The notes under the pieces: model-generated | The model's database searches: none | What the model saw: only the letters and a program-made list of their open reading frames with translations | Told to the model about the DNA's origin: nothing | Made by a program: the position numbers and the translations under genes | Part shown: one piece after another, positions 56,489-64,000 of the stretch | Position numbering within the stretch: the stretch's first letter is position 1 | Layout: the number at the start of each line of letters is the position of its first letter | Source: Ruegeria sediminis | Lineage (GTDB): Bacteria > Pseudomonadota > Alphaproteobacteria > Rhodobacterales > Rhodobacteraceae | Direction of reading: 5' to 3' | Assembly (NCBI RefSeq): GCF_005938215.1 | Contig: NZ_VCPD01000001.1 | Location: forward strand, 620,001 to 684,000 | Length of the DNA stretch: 64,000 bases

Positions 56489-56510
56489 GCCGGGCTGAAG
56501 CCCGGCCTAC
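56489..56510 (-). repeat. REP unit 4, inside the RAYT frame
   Basis: A copy of unit 2 orientation, forming an inverted pair with unit 3 about 65 bp apart. On the RAYT strand it encodes RRPGFSP. Flanking bases ACGGG continue the similarity to unit 3 flanks (CCCGT). Confidence 0.8.
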
Positions 56511-56878
56511 GGGTTGCCCGATTCAAACTCATGGTGAAGCGCGCCTTGATCGCGCCCCAACGTGTCGAATAATCCCCGTCCCCCTCGGGCAATGTCCAGA
56601 CCGCGTGCAGATGGTCCGGCAAGACCACCCAGGCGTCGATTTCAAACGATCGTTCCGCCCGCGTGACCTGAACCGCGTCCCGCAACCGGGCAATCTCATC
56701 GACAAGCAGCGAACCGCCTCGTACCGCCAGGTTGACCGTGAAGAACACGGTTGCACCGGATACTCGAGGACGCAGATAGACCGACATGCCGGTACTCTGC
56801 GGCACCTCATGCTAATGTTCGGTTAATTTCCGGTCGAATGCGCCGCCGGACATGACAACGGGTCTTGCGACCAGTCGG

Positions 56879-57241
56879 CTACTCCCAAAACCCATACTCG
56901 GTCACGAAGAACCGGACCGGCATCCCTTGGAACAGATCCCGCAGCTTTTCGATTTCCTCCGCCGGGCCATGCACTTCGGCCCCGGTGATCTCGACCAGTT
57001 CGCGGGTGCTCTGAGAGATCTGGCTGCCCAGCTCCATGTGCTTCCTCACCGCCTCTGCGCTCACGTAATCCTCGCGCGACACCGCCGCGCCGTCCGCGCC
57101 GAAACCGTGGGCCGAGGCCAGATGCCCCGGCTCCTTCCCGCGGAGGCGCACCATCGCCCGGCAGTTTTCGCGAAACGCATCCGCATGTGCAGGCGGAACC
57201 GAGAAATGGCCGACCAGGGTAACGACATGGGGAACCGGCAT
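56879..57241 (-). CDS. ABM-like small protein
   Basis: A 120-residue protein with the outline of an antibiotic-monooxygenase/ferredoxin-like fold: VVTLVGHFSVPPAHADAFRENCRAMV and VSREDYVSAEAVRKHMELGS, ending VRFFVTEYGFWE. Only the first part matches the family pattern. No co-transcribed partner. Confidence 0.65.
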   Translation of the reverse strand: MPVPHVVTLVGHFSVPPAHADAFRENCRAMVRLRGKEPGHLASAHGFGADGAAVSREDYVSAEAVRKHMELGSQISQSTRELVEITGAEVHGPAEEIEKLRDLFQGMPVRFFVTEYGFWE

Positions 57242-57406
57242 GACGAATCGTCAAAACTGAATCCGACAGGTGCAGCCATCCGAACCGATCGGCAGCCTCG
57301 GACCGGGGCATTCGTTGCTGCGCTGCCACACCGGGAACGCCGTTCCGCGTTGTACAAAACGGACCACCCGCCCGACGCGCCCTGTACAATTCATAACATC
57401 CGCCCC

Positions 57407-57435
57407 TTGTCACAAGGGCAACCCGATGCCATATT
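57407..57435 (+). promoter_or_regulatory. Candidate cspA promoter
   Basis: TTGTCA (57407-57412), 17 bases, then CATATT (57430-57435). It gives a 5' leader of about 120 bases before the cold-shock gene, as is usual for cspA mRNAs, whose leaders act as thermosensors. Confidence 0.45.
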
Positions 57436-57561
57436 CCCCACCGCTACCGTTTTTCTATTCGACCTACTGTCTCCGACCTCCGGCGTTCAGTCTATCGATA
57501 CAGACAACGACGCCGGGCTGCCGCAATACCGTGGGCAGCAATATCTGAAGGAGACATTGGA

Positions 57562-57768
57562 ATGCCCGCAGGCACCGTAAAATGGTTCAACACCACCAAA
57601 GGCTTTGGTTTCATCGCGCCCGAAGAAGGCGGCAAGGACGTGTTCGTGCACATCTCGGCCGTTGAGCGCGCAGGCCTCACCGGCCTGGCCGACAACCAGA
57701 AGGTCACCTACGAGCTTCGCTCGGGCCGTGACGGCCGCGAAAGCGCGGACAACATCGCTCTGGCGTAA
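57562..57768 (+). CDS. cspA: Cold-shock protein
   Basis: A 68-residue cold-shock-domain protein. GTVKWFNTTKGFGFIAPEEG carries RNP1 (KGFGFI) and DVFVHISAVERAG carries RNP2 (VFVHI). It binds single-stranded RNA and melts structure. GAAGGAG lies upstream of ATG 57562. Confidence 0.95.
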   Translation: MPAGTVKWFNTTKGFGFIAPEEGGKDVFVHISAVERAGLTGLADNQKVTYELRSGRDGRESADNIALA

Positions 57769-57778
57769 GCCATTGAAA

Positions 57779-57799
57779 GGGTGGGCGTTTTGCCCACCC
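57779..57799. terminator. Hairpin between cspA and trxC
   Basis: GGGTGGGC-GTTTT-GCCCACCC, an 8-bp perfect stem between convergent genes. The T tract is weak on the plus strand; the hairpin ends at the first base of the trxC stop and may serve both directions. Confidence 0.5.
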
Positions 57800-58224
57800 T
57801 ACCCTTTCACCCAGCCGACGATCTGCCCCTCGCGCAGCGCGCCCGACTGGCGTTTCTTCTCCTTTCCCCGTTCAAAGGCCACCAGGGTCGGAATGCCCCG
57901 GATCCGGTAACGCCCGCCGGCAGACTGGTGTTTCTGCGTATCCAGCTTTACCAGCCTCGCCTGTCCCGCCAGCTTTGCCGCGGCCTTGGAAAACTCCGGC
58001 GCCATCATCCGGCAGGGCCCGCACCAGGGCGCCCAGAAGTCTACCACCAGCGGCAGATCATCGTGCTTCGCCGCCTTTTCCAGAATGGCCGGATCCACCT
58101 CAACCGCCTTGCCATTCACCAGGTCGGCGCCACATGTCCCGCATTTCGGCTTGGCACCAAGCCGCGCCTCGGGTACCCGATTGAGTTGACCGCACTGCAG
58201 GCAGGTCAGTGTCCTGTTGCCCAT
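57799..58224 (-). CDS. trxC: Thioredoxin TrxC
   Basis: A 141-residue thioredoxin 2. An N-terminal zinc ribbon (LTCLQCGQLNRV ... KCGTCGADL, two CxxC) precedes the thioredoxin fold with active site WAPWCGPCRMMAPE and cis-Pro in GIPTLVAFE. It reduces disulfides in the cytosol and in relatives is induced by oxidants. ATG 58224. Confidence 0.93.
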   Translation of the reverse strand: MGNRTLTCLQCGQLNRVPEARLGAKPKCGTCGADLVNGKAVEVDPAILEKAAKHDDLPLVVDFWAPWCGPCRMMAPEFSKAAAKLAGQARLVKLDTQKHQSAGGRYRIRGIPTLVAFERGKEKKRQSGALREGQIVGWVKG

Positions 58225-58426
58225 CCCGGCACTCCGCATTCACATTCCAAAAGCCAGATAATACCGCGACTTCGGCCGGACAAGACCCGCCCTGCCCAAG
58301 CGTTGTCCGGGAGTCCTGTCGCCAAATGCATCACATTTAAGTTATTCCCTTCAGTTGCATTGACCCGGCATCCCGTCCTGCGGACACTGTTCCTTATTGG
58401 TTTTGAAATAGAAAATGAGGCCCGAC

Positions 58427-58984
58427 ATGATAACGCGCCGCACATTTCTCGCCACAACGGCTGCCGCTTCCGTCGTGCCCGCAATAGCCGCGGCGAACGC
58501 CACGCAGGAATACGATCCGACGCCGCAATATGTCCGGATCAAGAAACAGTTCCTGCCGGGGCACCTGCTGATCGTCCCGCGCTCGTTCTATCTCTACCTC
58601 GTCACCGAGCCGCGCAAGGCGATCCGGTACGGCTGCGGCGTCGGCAAGGCCGGGCTGGAATTCCAGGGCACCGCAACCATCGACGTCAAGAAGGAGTGGC
58701 CCACCTGGCGCCCGACGCAGGAGATGATCCAGCGCGAGCCGGTCACCTACGCCCGTTTCGCAAACAACGATTACGTACAGCCGGGCGGTCCAGAAAACCC
58801 GCTGGGCGCGCGCGCCCTTTACCTGTTCCAGAATGGCAGGGACACCTATTTCCGCATTCACGGCACGCCACAACGCGAGACCATCGGACGCGCGGTCTCG
58901 AACGGCTGTATCCGCATGCTGAACGAGCATGTCATCGACCTGTATGAACGCGTGCCAATCGGCACGGTCGTCACCGTCGTCTGA
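58427..58984 (+). CDS. L,D-transpeptidase, YkuD family
   Basis: A 185-residue exported enzyme. ITRRTFLATTAAASVVPAIAA is a Tat-like signal. The catalytic motif is HGTPQRETIGRAVSNGCIRML (His and Cys). It makes 3-3 peptidoglycan crosslinks or anchors lipoproteins. ATG 58427 follows GAGG. A small exported DUF4329 gene follows after 14 bases. Confidence 0.92.
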   Translation: MITRRTFLATTAAASVVPAIAAANATQEYDPTPQYVRIKKQFLPGHLLIVPRSFYLYLVTEPRKAIRYGCGVGKAGLEFQGTATIDVKKEWPTWRPTQEMIQREPVTYARFANNDYVQPGGPENPLGARALYLFQNGRDTYFRIHGTPQRETIGRAVSNGCIRMLNEHVIDLYERVPIGTVVTVV

Positions 58985-58998
58985 AGCGCGGGATCGGA

Positions 58999-59562
58999 AT
59001 GCCTAAAAACGCGTCACGGTTCAAATGGCGGACGGCCTGCCTGCTCACCTGTTGTCTGAGCGTTCCCGCAGCGGCGGCCGATACCAGACGCGTTCCCCCC
59101 GCGTCCGAGATCGCAGCTGTGAAGGCCCGGTTCGCCCCGCTCCAGCACCTGTCCTTTGCCGTAGGCTATGAATACTGCGGTTATCTGGGCCGAACCGTCC
59201 AGGGCAGCATGGTCTTTACCGAGATGGTCCGCGGCGATTGGGACGGTTGCACGCCACCTGCCCCGCCCTCGAACTTCGTGCCGATTGCGTCGATGCATAC
59301 GCACGGCGCCTACGACCCCTTCGTGCCGGCCGAGTTTCCGACCGTACTGGATCTCGAAGCGGATCACATCGAAGGGGTCGACGGTTATGTCGCCACTCCG
59401 GGCGGCAGGCTTTGGTACATCGACGGGCGGGCGATGGAGGCGATACAGATCTGCGGCGAAGGATGCCTGCCGCAGGACCCCGACTTTCGTTCCGGCGATG
59501 ACGGTGCCATCGCGAAGCGCTATACGCTCAAGGATCTGCAGGCGTTGGAATACACGCACTGA
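58999..59562 (+). CDS. Exported DUF4329 protein
   Basis: A 187-residue protein with a signal peptide (WRTACLLTCCLSVPAAAA). The DUF4329 domain is seen from YCGYLG to IEGVDGYVATPGGRLWYID; SMHTHGAYDP resembles the metal-binding loop of JAB-type peptidases, with the Asp in DLEADHIEG. Co-transcribed with the L,D-transpeptidase, so a cell-wall role is likely. Enzyme activity is not established. Confidence 0.82.
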   Translation: MPKNASRFKWRTACLLTCCLSVPAAAADTRRVPPASEIAAVKARFAPLQHLSFAVGYEYCGYLGRTVQGSMVFTEMVRGDWDGCTPPAPPSNFVPIASMHTHGAYDPFVPAEFPTVLDLEADHIEGVDGYVATPGGRLWYIDGRAMEAIQICGEGCLPQDPDFRSGDDGAIAKRYTLKDLQALEYTH

Positions 59563-59568
59563 GCGGTA

Positions 59569-60186
59569 TCAAGGGGCCGACCAGTCCACATCCCCCGCTT
59601 CCTCGACATTCAACAGCCCGTCTGGCCATGGGCGCGCCAGTGCCGATGCTTCCTTTTCGGCGCCGTTCAGCCAGGTCTGCAGATCCTCCACGCGCAGCAG
59701 AACCCCCATGCGGTGATGGATCGCGGCAACATCGCCATTGGGTTCGCAGGTCACGGTGGCAAGCTGGTCGACGCGCTGGCCACCCGGTGCCAGCCAAGTG
59801 TCCGTGATCGCGGCGAAAAGCAGCAAACCCCCATCTCGGGACGTGATGCGCCATGCCGTCTTGCGCCGCTTTTCCCCTGTCCATTCGTACCAGCCATCGA
59901 CCGGCACGACGGCCCGCCCGACGCCCTGAAAAGCGGTCTTGTCAAAAACGGTTTCCGAGCGGGCGTTGATGATCGTCTCCATCACCGGGCGCCCTCGGGC
60001 GTTCACGCGCCCGACCGGAATCATGCCCCAGCGCATCCGCGTCAGCCCATTCGGGGTCAACGCCACCACCTCCTGTCCCGGTTGGATGTTGCGCCGCGGC
60101 GGTTGTCCGGGCAGGTGGCCAGCCGAAACGCCCAGCCGTTCCGCGACTTCGGTGATCGGCGTGGTCAGAAAAAGGCGCCCCGGCAT
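59569..60186 (-). CDS. SRAP (YedK/HMCES-like) protein lacking Cys2
   Basis: A 205-residue SOS-response-associated peptidase domain protein: INARSETVFDKTAF, VPVDGWYEW and IHHRMGVLL are family signatures, the last two near the active-site Glu and His. In YedK and HMCES the conserved Cys2 of MCGR, exposed after Met removal, crosslinks to abasic sites. Here the sequence begins MPGR, with Pro2. AAGGAA 7 bases before ATG 60186 supports this start. It may bind DNA without crosslinking, or have another role. Confidence 0.88.
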   Translation of the reverse strand: MPGRLFLTTPITEVAERLGVSAGHLPGQPPRRNIQPGQEVVALTPNGLTRMRWGMIPVGRVNARGRPVMETIINARSETVFDKTAFQGVGRAVVPVDGWYEWTGEKRRKTAWRITSRDGGLLLFAAITDTWLAPGGQRVDQLATVTCEPNGDVAAIHHRMGVLLRVEDLQTWLNGAEKEASALARPWPDGLLNVEEAGDVDWSAP

Positions 60187-60196
60187 CCCTGTTCCT

Positions 60197-60817
60197 TCAC
60201 TCGCTCGCGCGCTGCACCAGTTCCAGCACTTTCGGCCCCAGATCCGCGACGATCAAGGCCACGCCTTCGGCGTTCGGATGGATGCCATCGGGCTGCATCA
60301 GTTTCAGCGCCGCCTCCGGATCGCTGGCGGCGTCGAGGCCGTCAAAGAAACTCTGGGCGTAAAGCGCATCATGCGCTGCGGCAAGCTCCGGGTAGATCGC
60401 GTCGAAGGCCGCCTTGTAATCCGGCCCGTAGTTCCCAGGCGCCTCCATGCCAACCAGCAGCACTTCGACATCGGCCGCGGCCGCGGCGGCCAGTATCGCC
60501 TCAAGATTGGCGCGCGCGACCGCGGGATCGATCCCGCGCAACAGGTCGTTGCCGCCAAGCGCCACGATCATCGCATCCACATCCGGGGTCAGCGTCCAGC
60601 CGACACGCGCTGCACCGCCGGCGGTGGTGTCGCCCGACACGCCCGCATTGATCAGACGGACATCGGCCCCCTGCTCGGCGAGCCACCGGCGCATCTGAGG
60701 CACGAATCCTTGCTCTTCGATCAGGCCGTAGCCCTGCGTCAGCGAGTCCCCCAAGGCCGCGACGACGACGGATTCGGCGGCGGCGGCAAAACCGCAACAG
60801 ACAAAGATGACCGACAT
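60197..60817 (-). CDS. tesA: Arylesterase/lysophospholipase TesA
   Basis: A 206-residue GDSL hydrolase: block I VAALGDSLTQGYGL (catalytic Ser), block III ALGGNDLLRG and block V DGIHPNAEG (Asp, His). The signal peptide (SVIFVCCGFAAAAE) puts it in the periplasm. I start it at ATG 60817 (AAGG upstream); a longer frame to 60883 overlaps the divergent ABC gene start. The tesA/YbbA/YbbP neighbourhood is conserved in proteobacteria. Confidence 0.92.
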   Translation of the reverse strand: MSVIFVCCGFAAAAESVVVAALGDSLTQGYGLIEEQGFVPQMRRWLAEQGADVRLINAGVSGDTTAGGAARVGWTLTPDVDAMIVALGGNDLLRGIDPAVARANLEAILAAAAAADVEVLLVGMEAPGNYGPDYKAAFDAIYPELAAAHDALYAQSFFDGLDAASDPEAALKLMQPDGIHPNAEGVALIVADLGPKVLELVQRASE

Positions 60818-60881
60818 CAAAGCCTTGCGTATGCCCGCAACGGCTCCATATCCAACCGTACCCGCTTCGAAGGAACTGCCC

Positions 60882-61577
60882 ATGACGACTCCTGTGCTCG
60901 CCCTTCAAGATGCCGCTTTGTCGCTGGAAGGCAATGCCGGACGCGTGGATATCCTGCGCGACATCACCCTGACGGTGAAACGGGGGGAAACCTTGGGGCT
61001 TGTCGGGCCCTCCGGCTCGGGCAAGTCCTCGCTGCTGATGCTGATGGGCGGGCTCGAGCAGGTCACCGGCGGCAGCGTCACAGCCCTTGGGCAGGACCTG
61101 ACCCAGATGGACGAAGACGCGCTGGCCCGGTTCAGGCGGGTCAACATGGGCGTCGTCTTCCAGAACTTTCACCTGATCCCGACGATGACGGCGCTGGAAA
61201 ACGTCGCGACTCCGCTGGAACTGGCGGGTCACCGCGACGCTTTCGCCCGCGCCGAGGCCGAGTTGCAGGCGGTCGGCCTTTCTCACCGGGCCGGGCACTA
61301 TCCCGCGCAACTGTCCGGCGGCGAACAGCAGAGGGTAGCCCTTGCACGCGCCTCGGCGCCGCGCCCGAAGATCCTGCTGGCGGATGAGCCCACCGGAAAT
61401 CTGGACGAGGCCAACGGGACGGCAATCATCGATCTCCTTTTCGGTCTGCGCGACCGGCACGGCGCGACGCTGGTTCTCGTCACCCACAGCCAGGAGTTGG
61501 CCCGCCGCTGCGACCGCGTGATCCGGTTGCGCGACGGCCGCCTCGCGCAGGAGTCGGCCCGCGAGGCGGCGGAATGA
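60882..61577 (+). CDS. ABC transporter ATP-binding protein, YbbA-like
   Basis: A 231-residue ATPase of the LolD/YbbA type: Walker A GPSGSGKSS, signature LSGGEQQRVAL, Walker B ILLADEPTGNLD and VTHSQELA. AAGGAA lies 7 bases before ATG 60882. The stop overlaps the permease start (ATGA). It powers the YbbP-type permease, which by family extrudes or moves lipid-like or hydrophobic molecules with TesA. Confidence 0.92.
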   Translation: MTTPVLALQDAALSLEGNAGRVDILRDITLTVKRGETLGLVGPSGSGKSSLLMLMGGLEQVTGGSVTALGQDLTQMDEDALARFRRVNMGVVFQNFHLIPTMTALENVATPLELAGHRDAFARAEAELQAVGLSHRAGHYPAQLSGGEQQRVALARASAPRPKILLADEPTGNLDEANGTAIIDLLFGLRDRHGATLVLVTHSQELARRCDRVIRLRDGRLAQESAREAAE

Positions 61578-64000
61578 GCCTGCAACTGGCCGCCCGCCTT
61601 GCCCGTCGCGAATTGCGCGGCGGCCTGCGCGGGTTTCGCATCTTCCTCGCCTGTCTCGCCCTTGGTGTCGCGGCCATCGCCGCCGTCGGGTCGGTCCGCG
61701 CGGCGATCGAGGCCGGTCTCAGGCAAGAGGGCGCGGCATTGCTCGGCGGCGACGCCGAGTTGGAATTCACGTACAGATTTGCTTCCGACCGCGAACGCGA
61801 ATGGATGAAGGGCACCGCCCTGAACGCATCCGAAGTGGTCGATTTCCGTTCGATGGCCGTGACCGAACGCGCGGGGCAAACAGAACGCGCACTGACCCAG
61901 GTCAAGGCGGTGGATTCGGCCTATCCCCTGGTAGGACAGGTTGCGCTTCGACCTGAAATCCCACTGGCCGAGGCGCTGGCCGGCACTGACGGGTTGCCCG
62001 GCGCGGTCATGGAGCGGGTATTGGTGGACCGGCTGGGTCTGGCGACAGGGGACAGGTTTCGGCTGGGTACGCAGGATTTCATTCTGACGGCCATCCTGGC
62101 CCATGAACCGGACGGCGCGGCCGACGGGTTCGCCCTTGGCCCCCGCACCCTGGTCATGACCGATGATCTGGCCGCGTCAGGTCTGCTCGCCCCGGGCACG
62201 CTGTTCTCGACCAAATACCGCCTGGTTCTGCCTGAGGGCACCGATCTTGCCGCCACGGAACGGCAGGCCCGCGCCGAGTTTCATGGCACCGGAATGCGCT
62301 GGACCGACGCGCGCAACGGCGCACCCGGAATTGCCTCGTTCGTGGACCGTCTCGGTGCGTTCCTGATCCTCGTGGGGCTGTCCGGGCTGGCCGTGGGCGG
62401 CGTCGGCGTGTCGGCGGCGGTCCGCGCCTATCTGGCGGGCAAGACCGCCACCATCGCCACCTTGCGGACGCTGGGCGCGGATCGCGCCACGATCTTCCAG
62501 ACCTATTTCCTGCAGATCGGCGCCCTGTCGGGTCTCGGTATCCTAATCGGCATCTTTCTGGGCGGCGCGGCGCCGCTTCTGCTCGCCCCGCTGATCGAAG
62601 CGCGGCTTCCTGTTCCGGCCATTTTCACGTTCTACCCGGCGCCACTGGCCGAGGCTGCGCTGTACGGCGGCCTCACCGCCTTCCTGTTCACGCTCTGGCC
62701 GCTGGCCCGAACCGAGGATGTTCGCGCCGCAACGCTGTTCCGTGACGCGCTGTCCTCGACAGGGTATGTCCCGCGGGCACGATACGTGGCCCTCGCCGCC
62801 GTTGCCGCCGCCCTGCTTGTCGGGAGCGCGGCATGGCTCAGCGGCTCGTCCTGGTTGACCCTGTGGACGACAGGCGGCATCGGCGGGGCATTGACGATCC
62901 TGGCATTGTCCGCGCTTCTGGTCCGGTTCCTTGCCCGCGCGGGGGCATCGCTGTCGCGGGGACGCCCGCCGTTGCGCTGGGCCCTTGCCGCCATTTCCGG
63001 CCCCCGCGAAGGCGCGGCCTCGGTGGTTCTTTCGCTGGGCCTTGGACTTTCGGTGCTCGCCGCGGTGGGCCAGATCGACGGCAACCTGCGCAACGCGATT
63101 TCCGGCAACCTGCCCGACATTGCCCCGTCCTATTTCTTCGTCGACATCCAGAAGGACCAGATGCCCGGGTTTTCCGCCCGGCTGGAGGGCGATCCCGCCG
63201 TCAGCCGCGTGGACAGCGCCCCGATGCTGCGCGGGGTCATCACCCGGATCAACGGCCGTCCCGCAAGGGAGGTCGCCGGCGATCACTGGGTCCTTCAGGG
63301 TGACCGCGGCGTGACCTATTCCGAGGCGCTTCCCGACAAGACTCGCCTGACTGCCGGTTCGTGGTGGCCCGAGGATTATGCCGGCCCGCCCCTGATCAGC
63401 TTCGCCGCGGAAGAGGCCGAGGAGATGGGGCTGAAACTCGGGGACACCCTCACCATCAACGTTCTGGGCCGGGACATCACCGCCGAAATCTCCTCCTTCC
63501 GCGAGGTGGACTTTTCGACTGCAGGCATGGGATTCGTCCTGTCGATGAACCCCGCCGCGCTCGCCGGAGCGCCGCACAGCTTTATCGCCACCGTCTATGC
63601 CGAAGAAGCGGCCGAGGCCGCCATCCTGCGCGATCTGGCCGGATCGTTCCCGAACATCACCGCGATCCGTGTGCGCGACGCAATCGACCGGGTTTCCGGA
63701 GTGCTGGCGGGCCTGGCGGCGGCGACCTCGTACGGCGCCGGGGTTTCGCTTTTGACCGGTTTCCTCGTGCTGATCGGCGCCGCCGCGGCAGGCGAAACCG
63801 CAAGGCAGTACGAGGCCGCAGTCCTCAAGACACTGGGGGCCGAACGCCGCAGAATCCTGTTCAGCTTCGCCCTTCGCGCCGCCCTGCTGGGAGCCGCCGC
63901 CGGCATCGTCGCGCTGGCCGCCGGGCTGCTGGGCGGCTGGGCCGTCGCCACCTACGTCTTCGAGACCGGATTCACGGTCGTCTGGCCGTCGGCGCTTGGC
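61574..64000 (+). CDS. ABC permease, YbbP-like (3' cut by window)
   Basis: The first 809 codons of a large FtsX-type permease. An N-terminal segment (FRIFLACLALGVAAIAAVGSV), a first FtsX block (LGAFLILVGLSGLAVGGVGVSAA ... YFLQIGALSGLGILIGIFLGG) and the start of a second (GVSLLTGFLVLIGAAAAGE) are visible, separated by large periplasmic domains. It is coupled to the ATPase by ATGA. The gene runs off the end of the window. Confidence 0.9.
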   Translation, partial: MSLQLAARLARRELRGGLRGFRIFLACLALGVAAIAAVGSVRAAIEAGLRQEGAALLGGDAELEFTYRFASDREREWMKGTALNASEVVDFRSMAVTERAGQTERALTQVKAVDSAYPLVGQVALRPEIPLAEALAGTDGLPGAVMERVLVDRLGLATGDRFRLGTQDFILTAILAHEPDGAADGFALGPRTLVMTDDLAASGLLAPGTLFSTKYRLVLPEGTDLAATERQARAEFHGTGMRWTDARNGAPGIASFVDRLGAFLILVGLSGLAVGGVGVSAAVRAYLAGKTATIATLRTLGADRATIFQTYFLQIGALSGLGILIGIFLGGAAPLLLAPLIEARLPVPAIFTFYPAPLAEAALYGGLTAFLFTLWPLARTEDVRAATLFRDALSSTGYVPRARYVALAAVAAALLVGSAAWLSGSSWLTLWTTGGIGGALTILALSALLVRFLARAGASLSRGRPPLRWALAAISGPREGAASVVLSLGLGLSVLAAVGQIDGNLRNAISGNLPDIAPSYFFVDIQKDQMPGFSARLEGDPAVSRVDSAPMLRGVITRINGRPAREVAGDHWVLQGDRGVTYSEALPDKTRLTAGSWWPEDYAGPPLISFAAEEAEEMGLKLGDTLTINVLGRDITAEISSFREVDFSTAGMGFVLSMNPAALAGAPHSFIATVYAEEAAEAAILRDLAGSFPNITAIRVRDAIDRVSGVLAGLAAATSYGAGVSLLTGFLVLIGAAAAGETARQYEAAVLKTLGAERRRILFSFALRAALLGAAAGIVALAAGLLGGWAVATYVFETGFTVVWPSALG

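Larger units (their letters stand above)
56142..56787 (-). pseudogene. REP-associated tyrosine transposase, disrupted
   Basis: A RAYT (Y1 transposase family) relic. The HUH motif is visible as LPDHLHAVWTLPEGD, the later part as VWQRRFWEHHIRDQADYDAHIRYC with the Tyr region. The frame then stops at 56320; the expected continuation (PVKHGLVERPSDWPYSSIH) is present in another phase from about 56256 leftwards. Between them lie about 70 bases of a palindromic repeat that replaces the codon(s) between RYCW and PVKHG. Two REP units lie inside the still-open part, adding RRPGFSP and AGLKPGLR to the protein. Start taken as ATG 56787. Confidence 0.8.

Overview
The window looks like the chromosome of an alphaproteobacterium of the Rhodobacterales (Roseobacter-type). 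It is GC-rich, with strong third-position GC that produces long antisense shadow frames. Markers of the group include HemP, an NDUFS4-type ETC complex I subunit, a class I lysyl-tRNA synthetase, a DUF4864 protein and a GH28-related beta-helix protein. This placement is inference from gene content; no rRNA is present.

Left flank (1-3738): the end of a class III aminotransferase with a His/Cys-rich tail, a hemP pair, a Tat-exported metallo-beta-lactamase-fold hydrolase, phosphoglycolate phosphatase and 2-dehydro-3-deoxygalactonokinase.

Positions 3739-36109 form a Tn7-like transposon of about 32.4 kb. It is bounded by 26-bp inverted repeats that match at 25 positions. Four TnsB-type sites lie at the left end and at least two at the right. 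A tnsA-tnsB-tnsC operon with ATGA coupling sits at the left end. Next come a highly structured gene-free stretch, a short IS1595-type zinc-ribbon protein without a catalytic domain, and a 639-residue TniQ. The right end stops 13 bp from the 3' end of a tRNA-Arg(TCT) gene, so that tRNA is the likely attachment site. I see no cas gene or CRISPR array.

The cargo is a chain of small divergent cassettes, most with their own regulator: MarR with an EF-hand/monooxygenase fusion, a CDGSH membrane protein and cytochrome b561; LysR with pirin and an isochorismatase-like hydrolase; AraC with two DUF1254 proteins; MarR with a methyltransferase, a VOC protein and membrane proteins; TetR with chorismate mutase, a DUF1772 protein and a LysE exporter. 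Palindromic operators are visible beside four of the five regulators. After these come a radical SAM/SPASM enzyme facing an acetyltransferase, an IetAS-type ATPase/subtilase pair (a known anti-phage and plasmid-stability system) and an AAA+ ATPase at the right end. The overall theme is stress or toxicant response plus defence.

Right flank (36123-64000): tRNA-Arg, a GNAT gene that overlaps it, the complex I subunit, uvrB, and a run of housekeeping and envelope genes (prolyl-tRNA editing, universal stress protein, lysyl-tRNA synthetase, dacB, nadD, ettA, cspA, trxC, L,D-transpeptidase, a SRAP protein, tesA and a YbbA/YbbP ABC system cut by the window end). AT-richer accessory genes interrupt it: DUF3800 after uvrB and an HNH-like gene after ettA. 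A degraded REP-associated transposase (56142-56787) carries REP palindromes inside its own reading frame and is broken by a second, unrelated palindromic repeat.
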